Below are positions 35,024 through 44,482 of a stretch of DNA of 64,000 nt, in pieces. The DNA lies in the NCBI GenBank assembly GCA_017555905.1, contig JAFZFP010000027.1:57243-121242 (forward strand). The letters run 5' to 3'. Both the position numbers and the translations under genes were made by a program. The stretch comes from Alistipes sp. GTDB taxonomy: Bacteria; Bacteroidota; Bacteroidia; Bacteroidales; Rikenellaceae. The number at the start of each line of letters is the position of its first letter. Position 1 is the stretch's first letter. A model generated the notes under the pieces. The model did no database searches. It was not told the DNA's origin and saw nothing but the letters and a program-made list of their open reading frames with translations.

Positions 35024-35060
35024 TCTTCGCAAGTGCTTCGGTGCTTGCGAAGATTTTTTA
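35024..35060 (+). terminator. Terminator after kbl
   Basis: A 10-bp perfect stem (35024-35033 with 35044-35053) with a 10-base loop is followed by TTTTTTAT. Confidence 0.85.
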
Positions 35061-35112
35061 TTTGAGGTGATAGGTAAATGGTCCACGCATAGTTTATATA
35101 GTGCCGAAATCC

Positions 35113-35142
35113 TTGGGATATCAGTTTTTTTTACTACATTTG
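35113..35142 (+). promoter_or_regulatory. Promoter of the small barrel protein gene
   Basis: TTG at 35113 and TACATTTG at 35135 are 19 bases apart, 33 bases before the ATG. Confidence 0.6.
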
Positions 35143-35175
35143 TATAATGTTTCAACAAACTCAAATGGTGTGACT

Positions 35176-35667
35176 ATGAAACGATTGATAACCTTTACAC
35201 TGGCGTTATGCCTGGTGCTTCTCTCCTTTAGCAAGGCTTCGGCTCAGGAGTCTGGCGACTTTAAGTTTGGTTTTCGTGCTGGCTACTATTTCCGCGCCAA
35301 TGCCTTTGGTGCGGGCATCTATGGTACCTATGGCCTAACCAATTGGCTTAATATTGAACCTGGTGTAAATATGATATTTAAGAGGGATTGCTCGGTGGAT
35401 GTCTATTGCGACTTCCAGGTTCCGTTGGAGATAGCCACCTACTGGACCGTGTATCCTATTGTGGGTGTTAGTGTCAATGATATAACCTCAACCTCGAAGG
35501 GTAAGATTATCGATGGTTGGGCTGGAGGACTTAATTTAGGTCTCGGTACGCGCTACGAACTCAATAGCCGATGGAGTGCCAATCTGCAAGTTAAATGGTT
35601 GGGGCGTCTGCCTCGCCAGCACCAAAGCGCTGTGGTTGCCACGGTGGGTATCGACTATAATTTCTAA
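35176..35667 (+). CDS. Small outer-membrane beta-barrel protein
   Basis: The 163-residue protein has a cleavable signal peptide (cut after SKASAQ, about residue 24) and alternating aromatic strands with glycines (GFRAGYYFRANAFGAGIYG) ending in a terminal aromatic (VGIDYNF). This is the pattern of an eight-stranded barrel of the OmpA/OmpX or porin-like family. I place the start at ATG 35176 because earlier codons do not form a signal peptide. Its cargo or partner is not known. Confidence 0.75.
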   Translation: MKRLITFTLALCLVLLSFSKASAQESGDFKFGFRAGYYFRANAFGAGIYGTYGLTNWLNIEPGVNMIFKRDCSVDVYCDFQVPLEIATYWTVYPIVGVSVNDITSTSKGKIIDGWAGGLNLGLGTRYELNSRWSANLQVKWLGRLPRQHQSAVVATVGIDYNF

Positions 35668-35725
35668 TTCGGCCACATAAAAAGCCAACAACAAGAGTTG
35701 TGGGGGCAAAAAAGTGGGTGGAAAA

Positions 35726-35757
35726 TTTGGAAATGGGTTGAAAACTTTCTAATTTTG
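35726..35757 (+). promoter_or_regulatory. Promoter of korAB
   Basis: TTTG at 35726 and TAATTTTG at 35750 are 20 bases apart, giving a leader of about 125 bases. Confidence 0.55.
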
Positions 35758-35891
35758 TAAGAAATTATGAGGTATCCTATATTGTTTGCTCTTCGGACTT
35801 CGGACGGGGAGTAGGTTATTATGGGGGCCTTATGCTCGTAGATGGTTAAGATATAAGCAATTAATAATATAAAACTACAAACTTCACTACA

Positions 35892-37733
35892 ATGGACAAT
35901 GTAAACGTACAACAGTTGCAGGATGTGGTTATCCGTTTTTCGGGTGACTCAGGTGATGGTATGCAGCTCACCGGCACACTCTTTTCGGATACATCAGCAC
36001 TGTTTGGTAATGGAATTTCTACATTCCCAGACTATCCTGCCGAGATTCGCGCACCTCAGGGAACTGTAGCAGGCGTATCAGGTTTCCAGGTACACTTTGG
36101 TTCAAGCCGTATTGATAACCCTGGTGACTACTGCGATGTACTCGTAGCGATGAACCCAGCGGCTCTTATCGCTAACCGTAAGTGGCTTAAGCCATCGGCT
36201 ACAGTCATCATCGATGGTGACACTATGACTGAGGACAACATCGTTAAGGCGGGCTTCAAGACTATGGATCCTATCGCTGAACTTGGTCTTGAGGGTTACA
36301 ATGTCGTTATCCCTGATATCACTACAATGACCAAGGAGGCGTTGAAGGATACAGGTATGGATAACAAGGCAATGGTAAAGTGCAAGAATATGTTTGCACT
36401 CGGTATCTGCTTCTGGATGTACAACCGTCCTGATGATTTCGCTAAGCAGTTCCTCGATTCAAAGTTTGCTAAGAAGAACCCATTGGTTGCTGAGGCAAAC
36501 AAGCGAGTTATCGAGGCTGGTTATAACTATGCGGCTAACACACACCAGTTTGCTAACAACTACACCGTTGCTCCTGCAAACTTGGAGAAGGGTGTTTACC
36601 GCTCTATCAACGGTAATACTGCTACTGCGTGGGGCTTCTGCGCAGCATCGGAGAAGTCGGGTCTTCCACTCTTCTGTGGTTCATACCCTATCACTCCTGC
36701 AACCGTAATCCTTGAGGAGTTGGCTAAGCGTAGAGATTTGGGCGTTAAGACCGTACAGGCAGAGGATGAGATCGCTGGTATCTGTACCTCTATCGGTGCT
36801 GCTTACGCTGGTAACTTCGCCGTTACTACCACTTCAGGTCCTGGTATTTCGCTTAAGAGCGAGGCTATGGGTTTGGCAGTTATGGCAGAGTTGCCATTGG
36901 TAGTTGTTGATGTTCAGCGTGGTGGTCCTTCAACAGGTCTTCCTACAAAGACTGAGCAGAGCGACTTGAACCAGGCACTCTATGGCCGTAACGGTGAGTG
37001 TCCTATGGTTGTTATCGCAGCATCTTCACCAAGCGACTGCTTCCACTACGCATTTATGGCTGGTAAGATCGCTATGGAGCATATGACACCTGTAATGTTG
37101 CTTACTGATGGTTTCATCGCTAACGGTTCTGAGCCTTGGAAGATTCCATCAATGAGCGATTACCCTGCTATCGTGCCACCTATTGTAGCACCACGTAGCG
37201 AGGGTGACTTTATGCCATACGAGCGTAACGAGAAACTTGCTCGTGGTTGGGCATTCCCTGGTAAGGAGGGTCTCGAGCATCGTATCGGTGGTTTGGAGAA
37301 GGACCGTATCAAGGGTAGCATCTCACACGATCCAAAGAACCACCAGGAGATGGTTACTACACGTCGTCGCAAGGTTGAACTTGTGGCTGATGAGTTGCCA
37401 GAGGTTGAGGTATTTGGTGCTAATGAGGCAGACGTATTGGTTGTTGGTTGGGGTGGTACACGTGGTCACCTTCACAGCGCTGTTAAGCAGTTGCAGGATG
37501 AGGGCAAGAGCGTAGCACATCTCCACTTCAACTATATCTACCCATTGCAGAAGGGCGTTGCTGAGACACTCAAGCGTTACAAGCGCATCGTAGTATGCGA
37601 GTTGAACGAGGGTCAGTTCGCAGGCTATCTCCGCCAGCAGTTCCAAGATGTTGTTATCGAGTCGTTTGGTAAGACCGAGGGTCAGCCATTCACCGTTATC
37701 GAGATCAAGGAGAAGGTTGAGTCAATGCTATAA
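35892..37733 (+). CDS. korA: 2-oxoglutarate/2-oxoacid:ferredoxin oxidoreductase, fused gamma-alpha subunit
   Basis: The 613-residue chain fuses a gamma domain (about 1-190, VVIRFSGDSGDGMQLTG) to the alpha domain (from about 225, FCGSYPITPATVILEELAK, then QAEDEIAGICTSIGAAYAG). The enzyme oxidatively decarboxylates a 2-oxo acid to acyl-CoA with ferredoxin as electron acceptor, and can run reductively in anaerobes. The fused form is usual in Bacteroidota. It is followed after 53 bases by the beta subunit. Whether the substrate is 2-oxoglutarate or another 2-oxo acid cannot be told from sequence alone. Confidence 0.9.
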   Translation: MDNVNVQQLQDVVIRFSGDSGDGMQLTGTLFSDTSALFGNGISTFPDYPAEIRAPQGTVAGVSGFQVHFGSSRIDNPGDYCDVLVAMNPAALIANRKWLKPSATVIIDGDTMTEDNIVKAGFKTMDPIAELGLEGYNVVIPDITTMTKEALKDTGMDNKAMVKCKNMFALGICFWMYNRPDDFAKQFLDSKFAKKNPLVAEANKRVIEAGYNYAANTHQFANNYTVAPANLEKGVYRSINGNTATAWGFCAASEKSGLPLFCGSYPITPATVILEELAKRRDLGVKTVQAEDEIAGICTSIGAAYAGNFAVTTTSGPGISLKSEAMGLAVMAELPLVVVDVQRGGPSTGLPTKTEQSDLNQALYGRNGECPMVVIAASSPSDCFHYAFMAGKIAMEHMTPVMLLTDGFIANGSEPWKIPSMSDYPAIVPPIVAPRSEGDFMPYERNEKLARGWAFPGKEGLEHRIGGLEKDRIKGSISHDPKNHQEMVTTRRRKVELVADELPEVEVFGANEADVLVVGWGGTRGHLHSAVKQLQDEGKSVAHLHFNYIYPLQKGVAETLKRYKRIVVCELNEGQFAGYLRQQFQDVVIESFGKTEGQPFTVIEIKEKVESML

Positions 37734-37786
37734 TTCGAAAACACCACATAACAATAGTAAGAAACTGTTTAAAAACGAAAAAGACT

Positions 37787-38818
37787 ATGGCAGATTTCAA
37801 ATATACACCCGCTGATTTCAAGAGCGATCAACAGGTAAAGTGGTGTCCGGGTTGCGGTGACCACGCCATTCTTAACGCAGTACAGCGTGCTATGCCAGAG
37901 GTTGCAGATGCCCTCGGCAAGCCACACAATATGTTTACCTTCGTATCAGGTATCGGTTGCTCATCACGCTTCATCTACTATATGAAGACCTTCGGCTTCC
38001 ACACCATCCACGGTCGTGCGAACGCTATTGCAACAGGTATCAAGACTGCAAACCCTGAGTTGTCAGTTTGGGTATGTACAGGTGACGGTGACTCTTTGGC
38101 TATCGGTGGTAACCACTTTATCCACGCTATTCGCCGTAACATCGACCTCAACGTAATCTTGTTCAACAACGAGATTTATGGTTTGACTAAGGGTCAGTAC
38201 TCTCCAACCACTAAGTTGGGTAAGGTTACTAAGACCTCTCCTTTCGGTACTGTGGAGAAGCCATTCACCCCAGGTGAGTTGGTAATCGGTGCTAAGGGTA
38301 CCTTCTTCGCTCGTACTATCGACCAGGAGGTTATGCTTACTAAGGAGTGCTTGTTGGCAGCCGCTAAGCATAAGGGTATGGCAGTTACTGAGGCATTGGT
38401 AAACTGTATGATCTTCAACGATAAGACTCACGCTTTGTTTGCTGGTGATAAGGCTACTCGCGAGGAGCACACTATCTTGTTGAAGCACGGTGAGAAGATG
38501 CTCTTCGGTAAGGATAAGAACAAGGGTTTGGTATTCGAGAATATGAAACTCAAGGTTGTTACAGTAGGTGAGGACGGTTACACTATCGACGACGTTCTTA
38601 CTCACGACGCTAAGACCGCAGATACTACTTTGCACACTATGTTGGCTGCAATGAAGTATCCTGAGTATCCTGTTGCAGTAGGTGTTATCCGCGATGTGGA
38701 TGACGAGAACGTCTACGACTTGCGCGTTCAGCAGCAGGTTGAGGAGGTTAAGACCGCTGCTAAGATCAAGTGTATGGACGACTTGTTGCGTTCAGGCCAG
38801 ACTTGGGAGATTAAGTAA
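37787..38818 (+). CDS. korB: 2-oxoglutarate/2-oxoacid:ferredoxin oxidoreductase, beta subunit
   Basis: The 343-residue beta subunit binds thiamine diphosphate and carries WCPGCGDHAILNAVQ near the N-terminus and the TPP motif GDGDSLAIGGNH with the Asn in ILFNNEIYGLTKGQ. The cysteine-poor form without a four-cluster Fe-S domain is consistent with a two-subunit Kor. The operon ends in a hairpin shared with the convergent channel gene. Confidence 0.93.
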   Translation: MADFKYTPADFKSDQQVKWCPGCGDHAILNAVQRAMPEVADALGKPHNMFTFVSGIGCSSRFIYYMKTFGFHTIHGRANAIATGIKTANPELSVWVCTGDGDSLAIGGNHFIHAIRRNIDLNVILFNNEIYGLTKGQYSPTTKLGKVTKTSPFGTVEKPFTPGELVIGAKGTFFARTIDQEVMLTKECLLAAAKHKGMAVTEALVNCMIFNDKTHALFAGDKATREEHTILLKHGEKMLFGKDKNKGLVFENMKLKVVTVGEDGYTIDDVLTHDAKTADTTLHTMLAAMKYPEYPVAVGVIRDVDDENVYDLRVQQQVEEVKTAAKIKCMDDLLRSGQTWEIK

Positions 38819-38842
38819 GAGGCGTAACAACTTCAAATGAAA

Positions 38843-38872
38843 ATGGGTGGCATCTTTAGGTGCCACCCATTC
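38843..38872. terminator. Terminator between korB and the channel gene
   Basis: A perfect 10-bp stem (38843-38852 with 38861-38870) with an 8-base loop sits between convergent genes. The flanks are only moderately T/A-rich. Confidence 0.65.
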
Positions 38873-38890
38873 TGTTTGGTATTATTCCGT

Positions 38891-41509
38891 TTAGGGTAAT
38901 CTCTTCTTATTGCCTGATAGGAAGTTACGATACTCTTCAGGCAACACCTCGAGTAACGCCTTGTCGAGGCCTACGACGTTGTGGTCAATATGCTGCAATC
39001 TATCGTTTGAGCAGATGTCGAGGTGAGCAAAGTCGCCCTTGAGGCTGTCTTTGAGTTTCGATGGGGCAAATTCTGTTGTCATCTTGACAAAGTCCTGCTC
39101 TTCGGGTAGTAGTGGGCGATAGCGCATAAGGAGTTGCTCTACAACCCATCTATTATGCTCCACCTTACCGAGGTAGTCCAATGCACTCATCCAGTATTCT
39201 TCCAGATTGTCGTTTGTTGGGTCGTATGTAGTGTTATCCTTCATCTCTATAGAGCGGAATTTAGACCACATCGAAAGGATGTTGTACTTGTTGGACCACA
39301 TCTTTGCCGCCTTGCTCTTACCCTTGTTGCTCTTATGCAACTGATTGAGTTTGGCTATAAAGTCGGGTCTTTCGAGCTTGAGTTCGGCAACGATGTACTT
39401 CTCAATACTCTCCCAGCGAGCGTTTCTGCTGGCCTCCCAGTCGAAATACGTAGTTATGTTTTGGTTCTCCTTGAACCACGTCTCCCATTGATCTTTGATA
39501 TAATCCTGTTTGTCGGAGTATTTCGGCTCATCAAAGAGGAAGGCAAGTTGTGGGGATAGTTTCTTTAAGGTATCCGTGCTAAGTGATTCTGTCGCCTCGT
39601 ACTCACGGGTAATACGAACTCTTGTATCGTCGAAGTATTTGTCGTACGCATCTCCAATTCCTTTGTCGATAGACTCTGTGAGTGCCGTTAGTTGAGCGTC
39701 GTAGCAATCTTGTGCCATACCGAAGGCCTTGAGTTTCTCCCTGAAACGAGGGTTGTTCTGGCTTAGTTGCTTGACCATTTCGTCGTTTAGGCGCTGATAG
39801 ATAAGCACCTGTTTGGTGTTTGCGCTGTGATAAACCTTATCCGAGAGGTATGTTGCAGCGGCTATTGCTCTATTGTTGTCGGGCAGGCAGATGGCAATAG
39901 TGAGTTTCGCCTCGTCATCTGCTGAGGCATCCACCAAGTAACGCTGGATGGCAGGGTGCTCTACGCTACCATTTATAAATTCCCACTCTATATCTATGAA
40001 GTCGTCGCCGAGGTAGTCACCACGATAGGGCGAGGTGCTATTTGGGTCGGTGAGGGGTGATATCCAGGGGTATAGGTCGTTGTTGTAGAGCGCGCTGTTC
40101 TCGCAGAAGTTCATCACATCGCGGCGACGTGCCAACAGGAACATATCCTTGAAACGCTCCATAAATTGGTGGCGCTCCTGCTTCATATTGCTATCGATAA
40201 ATGTTATGCGTGTGCGCTTGCGTTTGGTCTCGAAGTTGGGGTAGTGTGCCAAGTGTGCGGCCTCGATTGCCATAGCGATACCCATACGCGACATTCCCAC
40301 GATGACCAAATGAACGAAACTATTATCATCGCTCTTGATACCCTCGTAACCCTCCAGTGGAATGTAGAGACTCTTGTCTGTTGGCTCTGTAAGGTCTTGA
40401 CATACAAGCACCTTTTGCGCCCACATCTCATAGTAGTTGAAGGGGCGGAAGTTAATCTTTTTGTCGTTGATGTCGGTGGTCTGGAAGAGGTTGAATGAGG
40501 TTTGGTACTCAAACATCATACGACAAACGAGTCGATTGTCGCCCGTATCACTCTCCTGGAAACGTGCCACACTTTCTGCCTCTTTGTTTATTAGTCGCAG
40601 ACACTCCATATTCATTGTGTCGTGATAGGTCTCGATGCTGTCCGACAAACTATCCTCGCCCAAGATATAGACCTCCTCGGCCTTTCTTATGTACAACTCC
40701 TTAATCTCGTTCTCGGAGGTGCGTTCACCACTATATATTATCACACGCTTCTGCTGGGACTCCGAGATGTGTGAGTAGATGGTGTTGCGCACATCCTCTA
40801 CGTTGCTCGATGTGAGGATTACGATGTAGGTGCTATCTGTCTTCTCGAATATGCGTTTTACGACGCTGACAACTAAGTCGTTAGCGCCGATGATGACATA
40901 GTGCTTTCTCCATCTAAGGAAGTGGTATCTTACGCCACCAGTAAGCCACTTATTCTTGCGGTTGTCTATCGAGCCGATGAGCGAAGTCACTAGCAAGCCA
41001 TTGAGCAAGAAGATGCCGAGGATGGCAATTATTGCGCTCCACTGTCTGCCTCGAGGTGTTGTAGAGATGTGCTGATTTCCTGGGTCTATAAAGTGGTAAT
41101 ATACAGTCCAAAAGGTGGATGGCTCCCCTTGATATGCCTCAACCTCCTGTGCGTTCTTCTCTTGTTTGTATAGATTGTCGTCGCACACCAACTCCGTAGG
41201 GTCAATGTCTGGCGAGAGGCGATCGAGTGCTGAGGTGAGGAGCAAGGGGGTAAGAATTACTAGTGCCACCACCTTGTAGATGAATTTGCCGTAGACAAGT
41301 GTCCAGTCGAACCTTGCCTTGCGGAAGATGAAGAGCCACGCTCCTAACAGTATATAGATTAAGGCAATCAGTGCGCCAACGTCGATTATCCAATTCTGTG
41401 GGTGTGGGCAGAAGAATGCGTTGATTAGTGCAAAGAGACCATAGCCAACAGAGATAATGTCAAGGTACTGACCTATTAGGTGGATGTATCGAGTAAACAG
41501 TTGCTTCAT
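38891..41509 (-). CDS. CASTOR/POLLUX-like ion channel with two RCK-like modules and C-terminal RyR-like domain
   Basis: The 872-residue protein has hydrophobic helices at about 10-33, 40-63, 75-95 and 157-181. Between the last two lies a pore loop with IDPGNQ (141-146), which resembles the ADSGNH-type filter of plant CASTOR/POLLUX channels rather than the K+ filter TxGYGD. Rossmann-like nucleotide-binding segments follow: HYVIIGANDLVV at 203 and HLVIVGMSRMGIAMA at about 400. The C-terminus (about 768-860) has VEHNRWVVEQLL, the E-H-x-R-W start of a prokaryotic RyR domain. Likely role: ligand-gated cation flux at the inner membrane. Ion and ligand are unknown. It stands alone, divergent from nfo. 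Confidence 0.7.
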   Translation of the reverse strand: MKQLFTRYIHLIGQYLDIISVGYGLFALINAFFCPHPQNWIIDVGALIALIYILLGAWLFIFRKARFDWTLVYGKFIYKVVALVILTPLLLTSALDRLSPDIDPTELVCDDNLYKQEKNAQEVEAYQGEPSTFWTVYYHFIDPGNQHISTTPRGRQWSAIIAILGIFLLNGLLVTSLIGSIDNRKNKWLTGGVRYHFLRWRKHYVIIGANDLVVSVVKRIFEKTDSTYIVILTSSNVEDVRNTIYSHISESQQKRVIIYSGERTSENEIKELYIRKAEEVYILGEDSLSDSIETYHDTMNMECLRLINKEAESVARFQESDTGDNRLVCRMMFEYQTSFNLFQTTDINDKKINFRPFNYYEMWAQKVLVCQDLTEPTDKSLYIPLEGYEGIKSDDNSFVHLVIVGMSRMGIAMAIEAAHLAHYPNFETKRKRTRITFIDSNMKQERHQFMERFKDMFLLARRRDVMNFCENSALYNNDLYPWISPLTDPNSTSPYRGDYLGDDFIDIEWEFINGSVEHPAIQRYLVDASADDEAKLTIAICLPDNNRAIAAATYLSDKVYHSANTKQVLIYQRLNDEMVKQLSQNNPRFREKLKAFGMAQDCYDAQLTALTESIDKGIGDAYDKYFDDTRVRITREYEATESLSTDTLKKLSPQLAFLFDEPKYSDKQDYIKDQWETWFKENQNITTYFDWEASRNARWESIEKYIVAELKLERPDFIAKLNQLHKSNKGKSKAAKMWSNKYNILSMWSKFRSIEMKDNTTYDPTNDNLEEYWMSALDYLGKVEHNRWVVEQLLMRYRPLLPEEQDFVKMTTEFAPSKLKDSLKGDFAHLDICSNDRLQHIDHNVVGLDKALLEVLPEEYRNFLSGNKKRLP

Positions 41510-41617
41510 AATAGCATCGTTTTTGGGTTGGTGTTTGAGTAAAGTCGATATTATGATTATTGATAGTATTTTGTCACAGCATAGTTAATACCTATAATTC
41601 TATCAATAAATGCGATA

Positions 41618-41625
41618 CAAATATA
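41618..41625 (-). promoter_or_regulatory. -7 element of the channel gene
   Basis: The minus strand reads TATATTTG, about 110 bases before the ATG of the channel gene. It is back to back with the nfo promoter. Confidence 0.5.
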
Positions 41626-41648
41626 CGTATATTTTCTTAAATTTTTCC

Positions 41649-41656
41649 TATCTTTG
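41649..41656 (+). promoter_or_regulatory. -7 element of nfo
   Basis: TATCTTTG lies 45 bases before the nfo ATG. A clear -33 partner is not visible. Confidence 0.5.
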
Positions 41657-41700
41657 TCCTTGAAAAGCATAGTTATAGACAAAATAAAGATAGATATACA

Positions 41701-42549
41701 ATGAAATATATAGGAGCGCACGTAAGTGCATCGGGAGGCGTGGAGAACGCCATAAAGAACGCAAAGGAGATAGGTGCTACGGCATTTGCTCTATTTACCA
41801 AGAATCAGCGCCAGTGGATTGCGCCAGAACTCACCCCCTCGCAGATAACACTCTTTCGAGATTTGATGGCTAAGGAGGGCTTTAGCGCAGGTCAAATTCT
41901 TCCCCACGATAGTTATCTCATCAACCTCGGACACCCCGATAGTGATGGTCTTGAGAAGTCGCGTGACTCCTTCTTTGAGGAGATGCGCCGATGTGAACTC
42001 TTGGGTCTCGATCGCCTAAACTTCCACCCTGGTAGTCACCTCAAGCGTATCGACGAGGAGGGTTCGTTGCAACGTATTGCCGAGTCGATAAATATGGCGT
42101 TGGATAGGAGTAAGGGTGTTACTGCGGTATTGGAGAATACGGCAGGTCAGGGCTCGAACCTCGGCTATAAGTTCGAGCATTTGGCATATATCATTGATAG
42201 AGTGGAGGATAAGAGTCGTGTAGGTGTCTGCTTGGATACCTGCCACACCTTCGCTGCGGGTTACGACTTGCGTACTAAGGAGGCCTTGGATGCTACCTTC
42301 GCGGAGTTCGACCGTATTATTGGTTTTGGCTATTTGCGAGGTATGCACCTCAACGATGCTATGCGCCCATTGGGTAGCCGTATCGACCGCCACTCACCCC
42401 TTGGTGATGGTGAGATTGGCTGGGAGTGCTTCCGCTATATAGCCTCTGACCCTCGTTTCGACAATATTCCTCTTATCCTTGAGACTCCCGATGAGGCTCG
42501 TTGGGCAGAGGAGATTGCAAAATTGAAAGAGTTTGCAGCAGTGAAATAG
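41701..42549 (+). CDS. nfo: Endonuclease IV
   Basis: Nfo cleaves the DNA backbone at abasic sites in base excision repair with a three-zinc centre in a TIM barrel. Visible are [14 protein letters not shown] at the start, LNFHPGSHL, the Glu in [28 protein letters not shown] and [16 protein letters not shown]. The 282-residue length is exact. mntP follows 13 bases later, so the genes are probably co-transcribed. Confidence 0.96.
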   Translation: MKYIGAHVSASGGVENAIKNAKEIGATAFALFTKNQRQWIAPELTPSQITLFRDLMAKEGFSAGQILPHDSYLINLGHPDSDGLEKSRDSFFEEMRRCELLGLDRLNFHPGSHLKRIDEEGSLQRIAESINMALDRSKGVTAVLENTAGQGSNLGYKFEHLAYIIDRVEDKSRVGVCLDTCHTFAAGYDLRTKEALDATFAEFDRIIGFGYLRGMHLNDAMRPLGSRIDRHSPLGDGEIGWECFRYIASDPRFDNIPLILETPDEARWAEEIAKLKEFAAVK

Positions 42550-42562
42550 TTTAGTATTGCGT

Positions 42563-43120
42563 ATGGGAGTTATAGAGTTGATACTTATCTCGGTGGGTCT
42601 GGCTATGGATGCCTTTGCTGTGTCGTTGGGCAAGGGTCTCTCAGCCCGCAATGTGCGCCCTCGCCACGCCCTTATCGTAGGCTGTTGGTTTGGAGGTTTT
42701 CAGGGACTTATGCCGATAGTGGGCTACTTGTTAGGTCGCAGTTTCTCGGATGTTGTGGTGAGCGTGGACCACTGGATTGCCTTCGTGTTGCTTAGCCTTA
42801 TAGGTCTAAATATGATACGTGAGGCTATTTGGGGCGACGAAGAGCAACATAATGCCGACTTTGGGCTACGTGCAATGTTCCTAATGGCCATTGCCACAAG
42901 CATAGATGCCTTGGCCGTGGGCGTTACAATGGCCTTCCTCGATGTCAATGTCTGGATAGCATCCTCGACCATTGGAGTTATCACCTTTATAATATCTGTC
43001 GTTGGACTCTATCTCGGCTCGCGTGTAGGTGCTAAATTGGGCGACAAAGCGGGTATCTTGGGCGGTCTGATACTGATTGCCATAGGCATAAAGATAGTAA
43101 TAGAGCATTTGTTCTTTTAG
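42563..43120 (+). CDS. mntP: Manganese efflux pump MntP
   Basis: MntP exports Mn2+ across the inner membrane. Six hydrophobic helices fit the family, with the conserved Asp residues in GLAMDAFAVSLGKGL and ATSIDALAVGVTMA, an internal duplication that is easy to see. ATG 42563 is used; a TTG two codons earlier is less likely. It follows nfo closely. A hairpin overlaps the stop codon. Confidence 0.93.
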   Translation: MGVIELILISVGLAMDAFAVSLGKGLSARNVRPRHALIVGCWFGGFQGLMPIVGYLLGRSFSDVVVSVDHWIAFVLLSLIGLNMIREAIWGDEEQHNADFGLRAMFLMAIATSIDALAVGVTMAFLDVNVWIASSTIGVITFIISVVGLYLGSRVGAKLGDKAGILGGLILIAIGIKIVIEHLFF

Positions 43121-43140
43121 ACAAATGCTCTATTTTTTTA
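43099..43140 (+). terminator. Terminator overlapping the mntP stop codon
   Basis: A 14-bp stem (43099-43112 with 43121-43134) includes the last codons of mntP in its left arm and is followed by a run of T. Ribosomes finishing mntP would cover the left arm. Confidence 0.75.
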
Positions 43141-43159
43141 TAACGTCGAGGAGGGGTTG

Positions 43160-44227
43160 CTATCTCTTGATAATAGCCTTAAGCGTTGCGCCTAACTCCG
43201 AGTTCTCCATTATGCCGTTAATCCTCTCGGCTCCCGCACCATATAGATATATAGGTATCATAGTACCCGAGTGTCCGTTTGTTGTCCAGCGATACTCTAC
43301 GCCCTGCTCCGAAAGGCAGAAGTCGGAGTCGCAACTAACCAACGAGAGACCTCCTGTTTCGTGGTCGCCAGTCACAACTACGAGTGTTCCAGGATTTTGC
43401 TTTGCGAACTCCACGGCAACCTCTATAGCACCCATAAATCCCATCATCTCAACCTGTTGAGCCTCAGCGTTGTTGCCGTGGCCACAGCCGTCTATGAGTG
43501 AACCCTCTACCATTAGCACGAAGCCCTCGTTCGAGGATTTGTTGTTGAGGATGCGTAGGGCCTCTTGTGTGGCATTGCCAAGGTAGGCACCAGCGTTGTT
43601 ATTCACCTCGTAGTCGCCAAGTAGGGCGATAACGCGGTCACTATCCTTTGTCTGCTTAACCTCATCCAACGATGTTGCCATTTTAAAGCCCTCGGTAGCG
43701 AGTCGCTCCGCTATGCCTTCGCCATATAACTCCTTGAAGTAGGCCATACCGCCACCGATAGCTACGTCGAGTGAGCTGCCGATAAGTTGCTCGGTAATAG
43801 TGAGATATTCGTGACGATTGGGGATGTGGGCGTAGAAGGCTGCTGGGGTGGCGTGCTGAAGGTAGGTGGTAACCACTACTCCCGTAGCCATTCCCTGGCC
43901 CTTGGCCAACTCCATTATCGACTCTACAACACTCTCATCGGCCGTAGTACCAAGGTAGGTGTTGTTAGTTTTAAAGCCCGTTGCTAAGGCCGTACCCGAG
44001 GCTGCCGAATCAGTGATGCGGTTATTTGCCGAGTATGTCTTCTGCAGGGCGATGTTTTCAGCCTGGTCAAATATCGTTGGGGCGTATCTGTTCTCGAGTT
44101 GCATCATCGATACTGAGGCTAAGCCCATACCGTCTCCAATAAGGAATATTATGTTCTTAACATCCTGAGCAACAGCGCTTGAGAGTGATAGCGCAAGAGA
44201 AGCTATAGTGATAAGTATGTAACGCAT
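43160..44227 (-). CDS. phoA: Alkaline phosphatase
   Basis: The 355-residue exported enzyme has a signal peptide (MRYILITIASLALSLSSAVA, cleaved near AQ) and the alkaline phosphatase metal sites: FLIGDGMG, the nucleophile serine in RITDSAASGTALATG, TYLQHATPAAFYAH, GSLIDGCGHGNNA and VTGDHETGG. It is much shorter than E. coli PhoA (about 470 residues) and lacks the crown domain, as do many marine and gut forms. I place the start at ATG 44227 rather than the longer frame, because this gives a clean signal peptide. It converges with mntP. Confidence 0.9.
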   Translation of the reverse strand: MRYILITIASLALSLSSAVAQDVKNIIFLIGDGMGLASVSMMQLENRYAPTIFDQAENIALQKTYSANNRITDSAASGTALATGFKTNNTYLGTTADESVVESIMELAKGQGMATGVVVTTYLQHATPAAFYAHIPNRHEYLTITEQLIGSSLDVAIGGGMAYFKELYGEGIAERLATEGFKMATSLDEVKQTKDSDRVIALLGDYEVNNNAGAYLGNATQEALRILNNKSSNEGFVLMVEGSLIDGCGHGNNAEAQQVEMMGFMGAIEVAVEFAKQNPGTLVVVTGDHETGGLSLVSCDSDFCLSEQGVEYRWTTNGHSGTMIPIYLYGAGAERINGIMENSELGATLKAIIKR

Positions 44228-44257
44228 AACTATAAATTTTGAAAAACCATTACGTTG

Positions 44258-44265
44258 CAAAAATA
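44258..44265 (-). promoter_or_regulatory. -7 element of the alkaline phosphatase gene
   Basis: The minus strand reads TATTTTTG, 31 bases before the ATG. No clear -33 or Pho-box-like repeat was seen. Confidence 0.4.
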
Positions 44266-44446
44266 GGAAAAAAAATTAATATATCTGTTGTGTGCAAGAA
44301 AAATATCAGTACAGATAGTTGTAGTGGGTATAGAATCTTAGATTGTAGCGCGATATAATATGAGCCTTCGATAATATCACGTGTATTTATAATCTTTTAA
44401 GATAATTCGATACAAGATATTTGTAATTTGAAAAATTAATCTTTAA

Positions 44447-44476
44447 TTTTGTACTAAAGAACATAATGTATATTTG
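44447..44476 (+). promoter_or_regulatory. Promoter without an adjacent gene
   Basis: TTTTG at 44447 and TATATTTG at 44469 are 17 bases apart, a close match to the Bacteroidota consensus. The next protein start is almost 290 bases downstream, so the transcript starts with either a very long leader or a separate small RNA. Confidence 0.65.
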
Positions 44477-44482
44477 CCTATG

